From: Takakia lepidozioides
Lineage: Eukaryota > Streptophyta > Takakiopsida > Takakiales > Takakiaceae
Reading direction: 5' to 3'
NCBI GenBank assembly: GCA_030704615.1
Contig: CM060731.1
Location: forward strand, 5,828,001 to 5,892,000
Length of the DNA stretch: 64,000 nt
The position numbers were made by a program, and so were the translations under genes. How positions within the stretch are numbered: position 1 is the stretch's first letter; every line of letters starts with the position of its first letter. Of this stretch, positions 9,705-20,200 are shown one piece after another. The notes under the pieces were generated by a model. It did not search any database. It worked only from the letters and a program-made list of their open reading frames with translations, and was not told the origin of the DNA.

Positions 9705-9893
9705 CAAATCAGACCCCTTAATTGTAGTGAGAGGAACCTCTTTCACAGTAACCGCGCCATGGAGGCTGAGAAATGGGACACCCCCTAGGGAAGGGGGAGA
9801 AGAGGATACCACACCCGTCAAGTAGCAGGATTTGACCCAGAGTCATATGGGTGGCACTCAGTGCACTATCCAACTGAGCTACTGACTGTTGGT
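9705..9893 (-). mobile_element. tRNA-derived SINE, copy 1
   Basis: On the minus strand the element starts with AACAGTCAGTAGCTCAGTTGG (broken tRNA head), with a pol III box A (TAGCTCAGTTGGATAG, 9863-9880) and a box B (GGGTCAAATCC, 9828-9838) about 35 bp apart, as in tRNA genes. A tRNA-unrelated body with GGTGTCCCA and GCGCGGTTACTGTGAAAGAG follows, ending in an ACAATTAAGGGG tail. A second copy with the same head, body and tail lies at 31012-31238. A tRNA head with internal promoter joined to a conserved body is the definition of a SINE. No other copy is visible in this window. Confidence 0.8.
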
Positions 9894-10065
9894 GACCCTT
9901 TCAAATCAGTTTCTCCGTTTTGCTATTTTTTATTTTATTTATTTTTTGCCTTTTTTTTTGGTGCTTTCCGGGAGGGTTCCTTACTCGAGTTTATGATTTC
10001 CATCCTTTGATTTTGTTTCATTTGAGGAATAATTAGGCTTGATTAGGAGTGTATTCACAAATCCA

Positions 10066-10093
10066 AAGTGAATGTCGTTGACGACATTCACTT
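10066..10093. repeat. Perfect 13-bp palindrome, 2-bp spacer
   Basis: AAGTGAATGTCGT at 10066-10078 is repeated in inverse complement at 10081-10093. Half of it (GTTGACGACATTCAC) recurs at 10183-10197. It lies about 250 bp upstream of the first visible exon of the methyltransferase-like gene. Confidence 0.7.
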
Positions 10094-10337
10094 CTATGTC
10101 TGTGTCATTCCAAAACGATAGTTTGCATTCACGTGGATTAGGGTGTATTTATAGTATCATTGAATGGAATGTTTTGAATGGCGTTGACGACATTCACATC
10201 TGGAGCAGTCGTGTGGTCCTGAAAGGTCCTTGGAGCAGTTCTCAGAGCCATTTCATTCTATGTTTTTTTCATTCTGTTCTACTTGCATCTTACTCACTGA
10301 GCGCTTTGGTGAGTTGGGATTTATCTCCTTTTTTTCA

Positions 10338-12399
10338 GGTACACGAAATATGTGCTTATGGAAGGAAATCACCTGAGCGGAATTCCAGACTATCTTGACA
10401 TGTGGTCGGACCCTGCAAACAATCCAACCATGTATACTGCAGGGATATTGAAGGACTGGAGTCCTTCTCACTTCAGAGACTGTGGGTGGTACCTTGACTG
10501 CCCACCGGAGCACACGACCTTTCAAGAACAGCATATGAAATACTTGAACAATAACGCTGAGATGTTGGCGCCTTTGACTGACGAAGAGTACCAACGAAAC
10601 ATAGCAACATTGGCTGCCAATGAGCCTGATGCTCAGGGAACGCCACAGAAGGGAAAGAATGCGGGCCGCAAACCAAAAGACAAGGCTGTTGATGTCATAG
10701 CCATCTCACCAGCAAAGCCAAAGGACAAAGACAAGTCCAAAGAGAAGGAAAAGGACAAGGGGAAGGAGAAAGAAAAGGAGATGGAGAGTGGGCAGGACTT
10801 TACTGCTGGAAGATATACCCGCACTGCGTGTTCGATGCCAAGCCACACCCTTCCCGTTCTGATTCGGCAGGAGAGATGAAAATTGTTAATGAGGGTTGGC
10901 TGTCGATGATGCAGAGTCGAAAGAGAAGATACACTGGGGTGCCTTTGCCTACCTGGGACAATATAATCTCATTCCTCAATCTGGTGAGAATTCCAGTTTC
11001 TTTAATATCTCTCTGACAGTTTCGTTGGCAGTATTTCAGTCTCGTTCTTTGAAAACATTCTTGCCATCATTCTTATAAAAAACATGTCTGTTGCAGGTGA
11101 GCACAGGTCCCACCTTCGTGTGCGGTGTGCAGAAAACATATGCGGCCGACATTGTCATTCTCGACATCCTGGATGGCCAGGCTGTGCCAGAAGTTCTTCC
11201 AAAGGGCAAGACGCCAGGCTGGAACAAATTCGAGGACAACTACCGGAGTTGGGTGTTCGGGTTCTGTAATAACTTCCTCTCTGATGCAGGGACACTTCTG
11301 CTTTTTCAGTCATGTGACAATGATAGTCGTCGGGCATTGGCATCATACCTCAAGTCTTCAGGGTTTGAAGTTTTGCGCACATGGAATTGTGTGAACAGCC
11401 TCTACCTTGTGAAAGGGGGTTTCCCTGGTCAGCTGGTATGTCGTCTCCCTTCTGCTTGTGCTTTCATGATGAGTTTCAATGTTCTCTGTAGCTCCACTCT
11501 AGTAGAATCTGTTATGATCGACACCGATCATCACCGATTCGTGATAAAAATGATTTTTTTGTGTCTGAGTTCTGAATAGCCGATGTATACACTTCCACTA
11601 TAGATTGTGTTTACCACACTAACCTGCTATCTTTGGCAGACGAGGATATTCGAGGTGATCTGCCTGCACAGGATTCGCACCTCCAAGACACCATCCTCCA
11701 TCCACAGCTTTGAGATTTCTGACCAGGGTTGTTTCGTCAACCCCCCCTATGAGCCCCATGTCAATGACATTTTGTACAACTTCATGCAGTCCAGTCAGAC
11801 TCTGAAGAGACCAGATGGCACTCCCTGGAGAGGTGCAAAGGAAAAGTCCCCAGCGTTCATGCAAATACTGCTGGAGTCATGCAGCCACCACTCTGCACGG
11901 GTGGTCGATCTTTCTGTGTCCACAGGTTCGTTCTTTCCCTTCCGAATTGGTTTTCTTTCAACAGTTTCATCTGCTTAAATCCCCCCCACCAAACTGTTCA
12001 TGTCCTCCTGTGTGGTGCAGGAGCAACTTACCATGCATGCAAGGCAGGCGGAAGAAGCCTTTTTGGCATGGAGGGTGATTCTGACCTCTACAACACAATG
12101 CTCCTCCCCCTTTTGTCTGGCTCCACTTCAGGCACACAGACTGATCGGATTCAAATTCGAAATGATGACGATCCTGAAGATAAGCAGGTCGACAACGACT
12201 TTTCATGTGAGTAAGTGCTAAACCCTCTTTGGGAGCCATACTCAATTTCTCAATAACATCAAAGTTACAGTAATAACTTTTTCAGGCTGTCTTTCAGGAA
12301 AGGCAGCGGTGGATCTTCAGGAGATACAGTCATTTCTGGCGAGTCTGTTTTCGACAGCCCCCTTTCCAATTTTCTGCTTCATATTTATACCGAAGCAAT
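10338..12399 (+). CDS. Multi-exon beta-class amino-methyltransferase-like gene
   Basis: Visible exons are about 10338-10795 and 10800-10983 (frame changes between them), 11097-11435, 11640-11925, 12021-12211 and probably 12286-12399. Each later junction has GT-AG borders and compatible phase (for example CTG|gtgaga ... ttgcag|GTG). The first part has an uncharacterised domain followed by a Lys/Glu-rich linker (about 10680-10790). Exon 3 holds AADIVILDILDGQ, at the place of the DPPY catalytic motif of N6-adenine/N4-cytosine methyltransferases. Exons 4-5 hold RVVDLSVSTGATYHACKAGG and LFGMEGDS, matching the SAM-binding motif I (D-x-F-x-G-x-G-T) and the acidic motif II. This IV-then-I order is that of the beta class. 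The catalytic DPPY is not conserved, so it may be inactive or act otherwise. Upstream exons are not visible. Similar genes may travel with mobile elements; host gene or element cargo cannot be decided here. Confidence 0.55.
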
Positions 12400-12729
12400 G
12401 ACACTTCACGCGGCCGAGTCCCTATCCCCTGACTTTTTACTGCCCAGCCATAGGTATATCCAGCGTGGATCTGGTGTTCTAAAATACTTAGAGTTAGATG
12501 CAGAGGAAGCGGGGATACATTGTACTGACTCTGAGTCAAACTGAACTATATTTTTTTAATATTCATTTTCATACTATCTGGAAAACGTTGAATCCCCTTC
12601 CTCCACCGTAGTTGTTCCTTTAGAACAAATAATAATCACAGAATCAACTTTCATTTAAATTGCAATATGTATGAATCCATTTCACAAACCTCTCTGATTC
12701 TTCTCATATTCATTGTGCATTCATCTACA

Positions 12730-13065
12730 GTGTATTCATGCGTGCTCCATTCATGAATGTTTTCCTTTGTTCAACATCCATTGTACATTCATCCTCTGTA
12801 CTCTTTAATCCACCCCACAAACCTTCCACACTCATTTCATATACGTTGTGCATTCGTCAAAAGTTTTGGTCATGCATCTTCCTGTCATGAATTTTTGTCA
12901 TTGCTCAACATCCATTATACATTCATCCATTTTACTCTTATCCATCCCTCATTCATCCATCTACATTCATTTTTCACACTCATCCATCTGTTTATCATCC
13001 AACTGTACATTCATCCAACTGTACATTCATCCATCCTTTATTCAATGCCTTTTATTATGTCGTCC
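12730..13065. repeat. CATTCATCCA-type low-complexity repeat
   Basis: Irregular repetition of CATTCATCCA, TTCATCCAT and CATCCA motifs over about 330 bp. A shorter stretch of the same kind is at 17015-17065. Open frames across it are artefacts of the simple repeat. Confidence 0.6.
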
Positions 13066-13109
13066 AGCTTGTTTCCGCGGTAAAGGGTGCCAATCCGCGG
13101 GAATACACT

Positions 13110-13255
13110 CCACTTCTTTCGGCGCGTGGTGACGCGGCCTTCACGTGTGATGACGTGGAGTGAGCCCCGTGACGTGGCATTGGCGCAAGGTGACGTGGCG
13201 TGAGCGCAGTTGCGCTCACGCGCTCACGTAACCAGGCTCACGCCGAGGCATCCCT
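13110..13255. repeat. Second TGACGTGGC cluster with inverted repeats
   Basis: Contains TGACGTGG several times plus a GTGAGCGCA / TGCGCTCAC inverted pair near 13200-13222 and further GTGAG/CTCAC motifs. It is closely related to 605-800. The two clusters bracket the 0.8-13.1 kb mobile-element block. Confidence 0.55.
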
Positions 13256-13259
13256 GCTT

Positions 13260-14820
13260 GATGTGGTGTAGGTCACATAGTCATACAGATTTACTGTCTG
13301 CAAGCTGTAATCCAAGCATACTTACTAAAACCCCATGGGTGTCATGGAGGGTTTTCTTAGAAAAGAAATGAACACTTGGATATCACATGTTTAAATACCT
13401 TGCCTTGCCAATATTTGTTTTAGACTGGTGTGCAGTACAGCTTGCCCCCATAGGGGATGTGGATATGTCTGGTAAGTTTTCCAGAACACCCCTATACCTT
13501 TATTTCTTGCTACAGTTGAAAATCAAAGCTCATGACACAGCAAGGTAAATATAAAGGACTGCATACACATCCTGTGACAGTATATGATACTGTCAGTACA
13601 CCCTTCACATCATTCCACATTTGACCATGTGATTACACCATGTCCAGGGGGTATTTCTACTTGACCACCCTGGCTGCCTAAAAAACCAGTTACCATTTAT
13701 ATTACTGCCATATTTCAGTGTCAGCCAAATAGCCACAGGCAGAAACTTCACCATACCCTGGCCTAAGCATCTAGCTAACAAAGCCATCTGGGTTGGAACA
13801 TAACACAGACCTTTTACCAACAGAGGTACCCGAGTAGCTGCAGCAAACAGTTCCTTGCAGCCTCTCAATTTGTTTCCAACTACCATAAGGTAAGCAAAGC
13901 AAACTAGGGCCTGGAAAACAGATGTGTGTCTCTCACACAAGCCATCATAAACCCGGCTGTCACAACATAACAGAGGTTTTCCACTAGCTAGGCCGAACTA
14001 GCCCATCGTAGAAAGTATTATACTTGTTCTTAAAAAATCAAGGAAAGAAAGAGGCAGGATCAAGAAAAACCATATAGTAGTTTAGTTTTTCAACATTTTA
14101 GGATGAGTCCCTGGCAAGCGATTCCTTCCCCTGCTCTGCAATCCCACTTGGCATCCAGCAGCATCTAGACATCAGAATATTAAGTGGAAGCCCTCACCTG
14201 TGCCCGTCCCAAAAACAACCACAACGCATTGTGAGTTAGTGAGGATGCACGAGGTGAGTAGCAGGCTTCCACATTTGCTATCGAGGTCAAATACACTTCA
14301 ATCTAAGCGCAGAGAATGCCAAAGCAAGCAAGGAAGCAAACCAACAGAAAAAAAAACCTTTTTTACTGTTTGGGGGAGAGTCGCCATTTCTCCACAAGCC
14401 TAACCGTGCAGGGAGGACTTTGCCAGCACCACATCACTGCTACCTTAACCAAAGCAAGGTCTTGCCAAGCAAGGTAGGGTTTATAAAGGGAGGGAGAGAG
14501 GCTTCATTGTGCCGCCATTCATCAAAGATCCAGAGGAGGACTCCTAGGGAAACGACCTAGGCATGCAGGTGGTGCCTCCGCCATCACTGCCGCGGTTCCC
14601 TTGTGCAGCAAAAAAACAGACAACAGAGACATGGAATCTTCCCTCATCATTAAGCCACCGCCATCGCCTTAAAGAGCCCGCTCAGGCGTTGCTCACATGA
14701 GCCATAAACACTCAAGGATTGGCAGCTCAAGGTATCTGTAGCACGAGCACCATCGCTCCTCACAAGCCGCCATCACGCGCGCTCTCGCAACGCAAAAAGA
14801 AAGACATTAGGGTTGCGCAG
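13260..14820. other. No gene recognised
   Basis: Moderate-complexity sequence. Open frames such as 13605-13940 (minus) and 14200-14403 (plus) show no recognisable motif and no splice context. I see nothing that can be supported. Confidence 0.35.
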
Positions 14821-14834
14821 GGTTTCCCCCTGTT

Positions 14835-15110
14835 TGGCTCGTCATTCATCATTCTCAGGATGAAAAACATCCGCCAGTCTGTCCGCCCGACGGACGTAGT
14901 CCGTTTTTCATTCGTGGAAGATGAAAGACATCGTGCTTTCATCCTGTCTTGCACTCAACGGATGTAGTCCGTATTTCATCTAGGTTAGATGAAAAACATG
15001 GGGGGGTTTTTAAAAAAAAAACTTGCCCTGTATTTAGGTCCTGTCAGATGAAGTCTTTTTTTCATCCAGGTTGGATTGAAAAAGTAGAAACTGACAGGAG
15101 TTTTGCAACT
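14835..15110. repeat. Diverged tandem repeat around CGGACGTAGTCCG / GATGAAAAACAT
   Basis: A unit combining a GATGAAA(A/G)ACAT motif with CGGA(C/T)GTAGTCCGT and TTTCATC recurs about three or four times with 65-75 bp spacing, each time pairing TTTCATC with GATGAAA as an inverted repeat. It looks like a decayed minisatellite. Confidence 0.45.
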
Positions 15111-15259
15111 CACAAGTTTTTTAGTGAAGAAATATTTCACTAAAAAAATAATTAAAAAATTATTTTGGATAAAAAACATCAAAATTCCCTGCAACCCAAT
15201 TTTGCAATTTTTTTCTTTTCCTTAAGGATGGAAGTCGGGACAACAATTCCATAAGCCCA

Positions 15260-15395
15260 GTGTCCAGAGGGAGAGAGAGGGAGAGAGAGGGAGTGAGAGG
15301 GAGACATCAGGGGGCAACAAAGAAAAGAAAAGAAGGTGGGGGGGGGAATGACTGAGAAGCTGCTGCTGCTCAGTCACCCCCCCCCCCCCCCCCAC
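15260..15395. repeat. Purine tract and C17 homopolymer
   Basis: A GGGAGAGAGAGG tract (about 15268-15302) is followed by G- and C-homopolymers, including a run of about 17 C near 15377-15393. The AAGAAAAG...TGGGGGGG stretch and the later CCCCCC...TTTTCTTTGTTGCCC stretch are inverted copies of each other (15315-15347 against 15377-15420). Confidence 0.5.
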
Positions 15396-15429
15396 ATTCT
15401 CTGTTTTTCTTTGTTGCCCTCTCTCTTGG

Positions 15430-15910
15430 GGAAACAAAAGGGACAGATCCTACCTCTGTTAGGGGCTGACGTTGGTAGTAAGACTTACCTTCACATATAG
15501 AATTAATCCGGGTTTTCCAGATATCCTCTACAAATCCCTTCACACAAGCATCAATCTGCTGTGTGTGAGTTGCCCAAAAACTAGGCCTCAGAAGGGGCTG
15601 GGCTTTTGGCTCAGCCTCGACTTTTTCAAAGTTAGTAAACAGAAGTACATGCACAATTCCCTTGATAGATTTGAAGAGAGCGTCTCTTTGGTGAGAGAAC
15701 CCTGGACAGTGTATCAAAAAATGAATAATGTCTTCAGGTTGCCCACAGACATGGTTGGACACTACAGCCTCTAAGTTTGATAGGTCGGTGGGCGGTCCTG
15801 TTTCCAAGATATAGAGTCGATTAACTTAAGATATCTGGTGTTGGACATATGTTGCAGCTGAACCCACCATCTGACCTTGAATTTATCTCGTCGGGAGCTT
15901 AAAAGAGAGC
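15430..15910 (-). mobile_element. LINE 3'-end fragment, minus orientation
   Basis: The minus strand encodes the same C-terminal protein as the 21.4-22.7 kb LINE: a [20 protein letters not shown] segment, [20 protein letters not shown] and the [15 protein letters not shown] end. Further up it has the RWW-x-QLQHM segment. Between these parts it lacks about 300 bp present in the other copy, so it is internally deleted. The first cysteine of the zinc knuckle pair is altered. Confidence 0.85.
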
Positions 15911-15919
15911 AGCACAGAA

Positions 15920-17000
15920 GAGAGGGAAGATATTCACATCATGTCAAGACATGGACAAGACCCATAAGGGTCATTGTCAATTAAAGACATAAACAGCCCT
16001 GGATAGGGAACTATCTCACATTTCCAGTCTTGTCAAATCATCCCAAAAGACACCACCCAATCATCCAAGACAAAATAGGGTGGGAGGGCGGGGTTTGTTC
16101 TTGTGTGGGACAAGATAAGATATTGATGTCCCTGTGCATGCTGCAAGGCCTCTTGGTTCAGCTTGTACATATACCAGCAGCTTACCAATTCAGCCATTAA
16201 TTATGGCAGGTCATGCATCAGCCAAGGCATAAGGACCAGCCTGCATTTTGTCAGAATCTCAGTATCCCACCAAACAGTCCAACTTGAGCCAGATGAAGTA
16301 GATTCCATATCATTTGTATTCACCCCGAGACATGTGATCATACAAGGTATCAAGGGAATGTGAATGCAGCCTGTCAGCCTGTCTTGAACCTGACAGGCTG
16401 CATTCAACATTTTTTCTGGAATATAAAAGGACTATGTGCTCAACGGCAGAGCCCACAATAGTTAATATTAAGCAAGGTAGTTTGTTTTGCTGTATATTGT
16501 ATAACGCAAGGCCTCCGCCGTTGTTCTTAAAACCACTGGGATGCCCTTGATGAGTAGGGGTGCATCGGTTTCATAATTTTTGGACCTACAGTGTGGGAGA
16601 TACTAACTCAATTTCAAGTATTTTTTGTCACTGAAAAATTCATGAAAAATAGCAAATTGGGTCTTTTTGGAATATTGGCCTTTCATTTGTCTTTTGGTAC
16701 ACATGGTCATAAATAAATGTAAATATGTATATATTTAGTAAAACGACACTACAATATGTGCTCAACGGTTGAGGCCACACCAGTAATATATAAAACAGCT
16801 GGGAAAGAAATGGGTTATGGCTGATTGCGAGTGAAGCTGCCAATGATTAGATCCACTCTGATGAAGCTATTTTGACAATATGTAGCAATGGAACATTACA
16901 TTCCTGAGTATATTCAGTCTAAAATATTCCTTAAAACTGATAGAAATGAGTCCATGTGCTTGTTATGATTGAGAGAAACATGAAAAGCTGCAGATGCATC
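15920..17000. other. No gene recognised; one perfect hairpin inside
   Basis: No supported coding feature. The region upstream of the ARF-GAP gene is AT-rich, with the 16361-16406 inverted repeat described separately. Confidence 0.35.
16361..16406. repeat. Perfect 17-bp inverted repeat, 12-bp spacer
   Basis: TGAATGCAGCCTGTCAG (16361-16377) is followed after 12 bp by its exact reverse complement (16390-16406). The arms contain no simple repeat, so chance is unlikely. It could be a small hairpin RNA or the core of a short foldback element. Confidence 0.75.
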
Positions 17001-17277
17001 CCATGTCACCAATCAATCCATCATTCATCCAATATCCATCCTTATGTCATTCATCCATCTGAATTGTTTATACAGAACGTGGCATGGAGTGCCTTTCGAC
17101 TAGGTCGTAGGTACCTATCGCCTTGTTCTTCTTCCCAGTCACCCGTCGTGTGGGGAGAGAGTGGTGTTTCTATGAAAACCCTCATCTGATTCATCTACCT
17201 GCACAATCTGCAGTCGCCTTGCGCAGCAGCGCCGATACGGATCAAGCGGAGAGAGAACTCAACAAGATCCGAACAGC
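17000..17277 (+). promoter_or_regulatory. Probable promoter and 5' UTR of the ARF-GAP gene
   Basis: The DNA just upstream of the ARF-GAP start codon; no convincing TATA box is visible. A CATCCA-rich stretch lies at 17015-17065. The segment is inferred from position only. Confidence 0.3.
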
Positions 17278-20200
17278 ATGGCCGCGGAGGAGCCATTAGA
17301 GCGGGACACATTGTTCAGAAAGTTAAAGGCGAAGGCGGATAATAAGGTGCGGTTTGGTTCGTCCTGCATCTTGTAATAATCTGATTCGGGCGATTTGTTC
17401 TTTTAGTGAGTTCTAACCGGATCTCCCACGCTTCTTGTTGTCTTCCTTCTCCTGTCTTGTTGTATTCACTCCCTGCAGCTCCTTTTCCTCCCCTCTCTTT
17501 CCTCCGTGCCGCTGCACTTGCGCTCTGGATCGGAACTCAAGCACATGCTTTGATCTTCGACTCTCAATCCTCCGAGCACCATTTTCAAGTTCACAAGAGT
17601 TCTTCTCTTGTGTTAGTACTCTTTACCGTATACGCCACTTCTTTCCATTGCAACCCGATCCGCGATCTTTTCCATTATTTCATCCATGGGGCATATGATG
17701 TCAAATCCCTCTTGATTGACCTTATGCTGGAAGATTTGGTGGGGTCTTCCCTCCTTTCCACTCCTTTTTAATGTCAAATGAACTAGTTTGAAGGATTTCG
17801 GTGCCATGGGGATGGTTTGGATTGGTTAGTGGGAAGCACAATCGAGCTGTTCTGCACTACCACCACATCTTCAACACCTGTGGACCATGTAATTTCCAAG
17901 TGTATTGAGGTTTTTGTTTTTCTTCTTGTCCAATTCAGCGTTCTGCCATTTCTTTCCTCTTCTTCGATCTATTTCGTAGCGTAACTTGATGTGTCTGTTT
18001 CTCTGATCTGTCTTTTCTTGGGATTTGGTCGTAGATCTTGATCTTTCCTAATTTAGCTTCCAGTGTGCTCGAACCACCCAACATTTCCACATCTGCATCA
18101 CTTAGCAAAGGGGGATCTTGGTTGGGGGCTGGCTGGGAGGACCTGTAGCTAGCATGCTTGGTTGTAAGCTTGGGTGCACGTACTGTTGTGGCTTGACATG
18201 CCATTATATTGTAGCCTGTAGGGAACTCCAAGCGCAGGGGAAGAAGGCTCTATGTTGCCAGGCATTATTGACCTCTTGTAGATCTGCAACCAGTTTGGCT
18301 GAGTTCCTGTAATGCGTGGTTCCTACATGTTTGTGACCTGGAGTTCTCTTATGGCCAATTTTCACTCTCTGAGGTTTTGCTGTTGGTGTTGTTGATTGTT
18401 CCTCCCCTTTTCTTTCTTAACAGTTGTCAATATTTTTAGTCGTTGAGTACTGACTGTTTATGTACCCTGGTCCCTCATATCTTAAGGGAGAGAGAGTTTT
18501 AGAAAGAGGAAGCAAATACACTGATAAGTAATGCTCTCTCTAGCCTGGTGATCACAGGATCCAGTCCAGTTTGGATACTGTAGGAAGGAGATTACTGGAT
18601 ACCAAGGTTTTCTCCATCAGTGAGACTAATTTGCGCACCTGATCAGCAGTTGCGCCCTCCATTTTTCAGAGATATGACCTAAAGCACATTCTTTTTGTCA
18701 CAAAACCACCCCCAATCTCCAATTAGACAACTCATCTTGCGAAAAGATCTACTATACATCACCACAGAGTGGCGGCTTTCTTCTCTGCAGATGTGCTAAT
18801 TCTATTTACCTTGCTTCTGCTTTTACAGCCAAGTCACCTCTTGTTGAGACAGAAAAGCACTATTACAGACTTGAAGGCCTAGTTTGGACTTAATGTGAAC
18901 CGTCTGGGAGCAGGGCTGGAGTTTTTAGCCTCTGGTGTCTGGGACCTCAAGTGATAATTGCCTTACCACTTGCAAACATCAATATCAGTCTGGTTCCAGT
19001 GACTCAAGTATGATGCACATGCTGCGATAGACTTGCTGGAAGATACAGGTTCAGTACTGCTGCCCTAGTCGCTAACTTGGTGACAGACATGGCCACCACT
19101 TTATGTCTAGAAAGGGGCTGATGTCGTAGACAGAGAATTCACGTCATTGGTGATGCTGGTCACTGTGCAGATGTGTTTTGATTGCAATGCAAAGAATCCC
19201 ACTTGGGCATCGGTGACATATGGAGTTTTCATCTGCCTCGACTGCTCTGCACTTCATCGCAGTCTTGGTGTTCATATCAGCTTTGTCAGGTAGGCAATGG
19301 GAGGTCACTGTGTGGCAGAGTCATGGCTGGTGTCATAGATAACACAAGCCTAGTTTTGCCTTCCTTGAAGGGTTAGGTGGGCGCCTCGAAGCCACTACAG
19401 AACCCCAACCTCTGGCACTCATAGCTGAAGAGTCTCTGAAGCCTGTTCACTTCTAACTGTGTTGTAGGCCCAGCGAAGAGAGCTGCTGTAGCACATACAG
19501 CATTTTAGAGAGCGTAGATATCTAGGGAGAGTTGTTTCCTCAATGCTACTGTTGGATTTCAAACAGAACTTATCAACACAGATGATCAGGCCCCAGCCCA
19601 GATCCTAATGCATATAGTTTTGAGCTTAGAACTGTGCATGTCATATGATGAGTTCTACGCATCAGTGTCCAGTGGTCTTAAACTTGCAGACCTGAAATGG
19701 TTTTGTGGATAACAGGTCCACCACTCTAGACAGCTGGAATCAAGATCAACTCAAGCTGATGAGCTTTGGTGGGAATGGCCGGGCCCGGGTGTTTTTCAAG
19801 CAACATGGTTGGACTGATGGAGGCAGGATTGAGTCAAAGTACACATCCAGAGCAGCTGAGCTTTACCGACAGCTATTGAACAAAGAAGTGGCCAAAAGTG
19901 CAACTGCTCTTGCACCAACATCTGTCCCCGAAAAACCTACCAATGGTGTCGCACCTACCAAAGCTGAGCAGGACTTTTTCGGTGTTGAACAGCCTGCCAT
20001 GCCCAGGCCCCTTGCTGCTGCTCCCCCTCGGCCAGCAGTGACTGGCATTGCAAGGAAGCCGGTTTCTCTTGTAGTCAAGAAGATTGGTGGAAGCAAATCA
20101 GGCAGTGGTCTGGGTGTGAAAAAGCTCACTGGCAAGGTACTTCCATCCTGTCACATTTGTTGCAAAATTCCATTAGTTTTCAGCTGAAGGTGCAGGGTGG

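Noticed and set aside
9825-9895. Possible tRNA gene on the minus strand
   Set aside because: Boxes A and B are present, but the acceptor stem does not pair and the same body follows in a second copy, so it is a SINE head.
12730-13065. Protein-coding ORFs of 94-108 codons
   Set aside because: They come from translation of the CATTCATCCA simple repeat.
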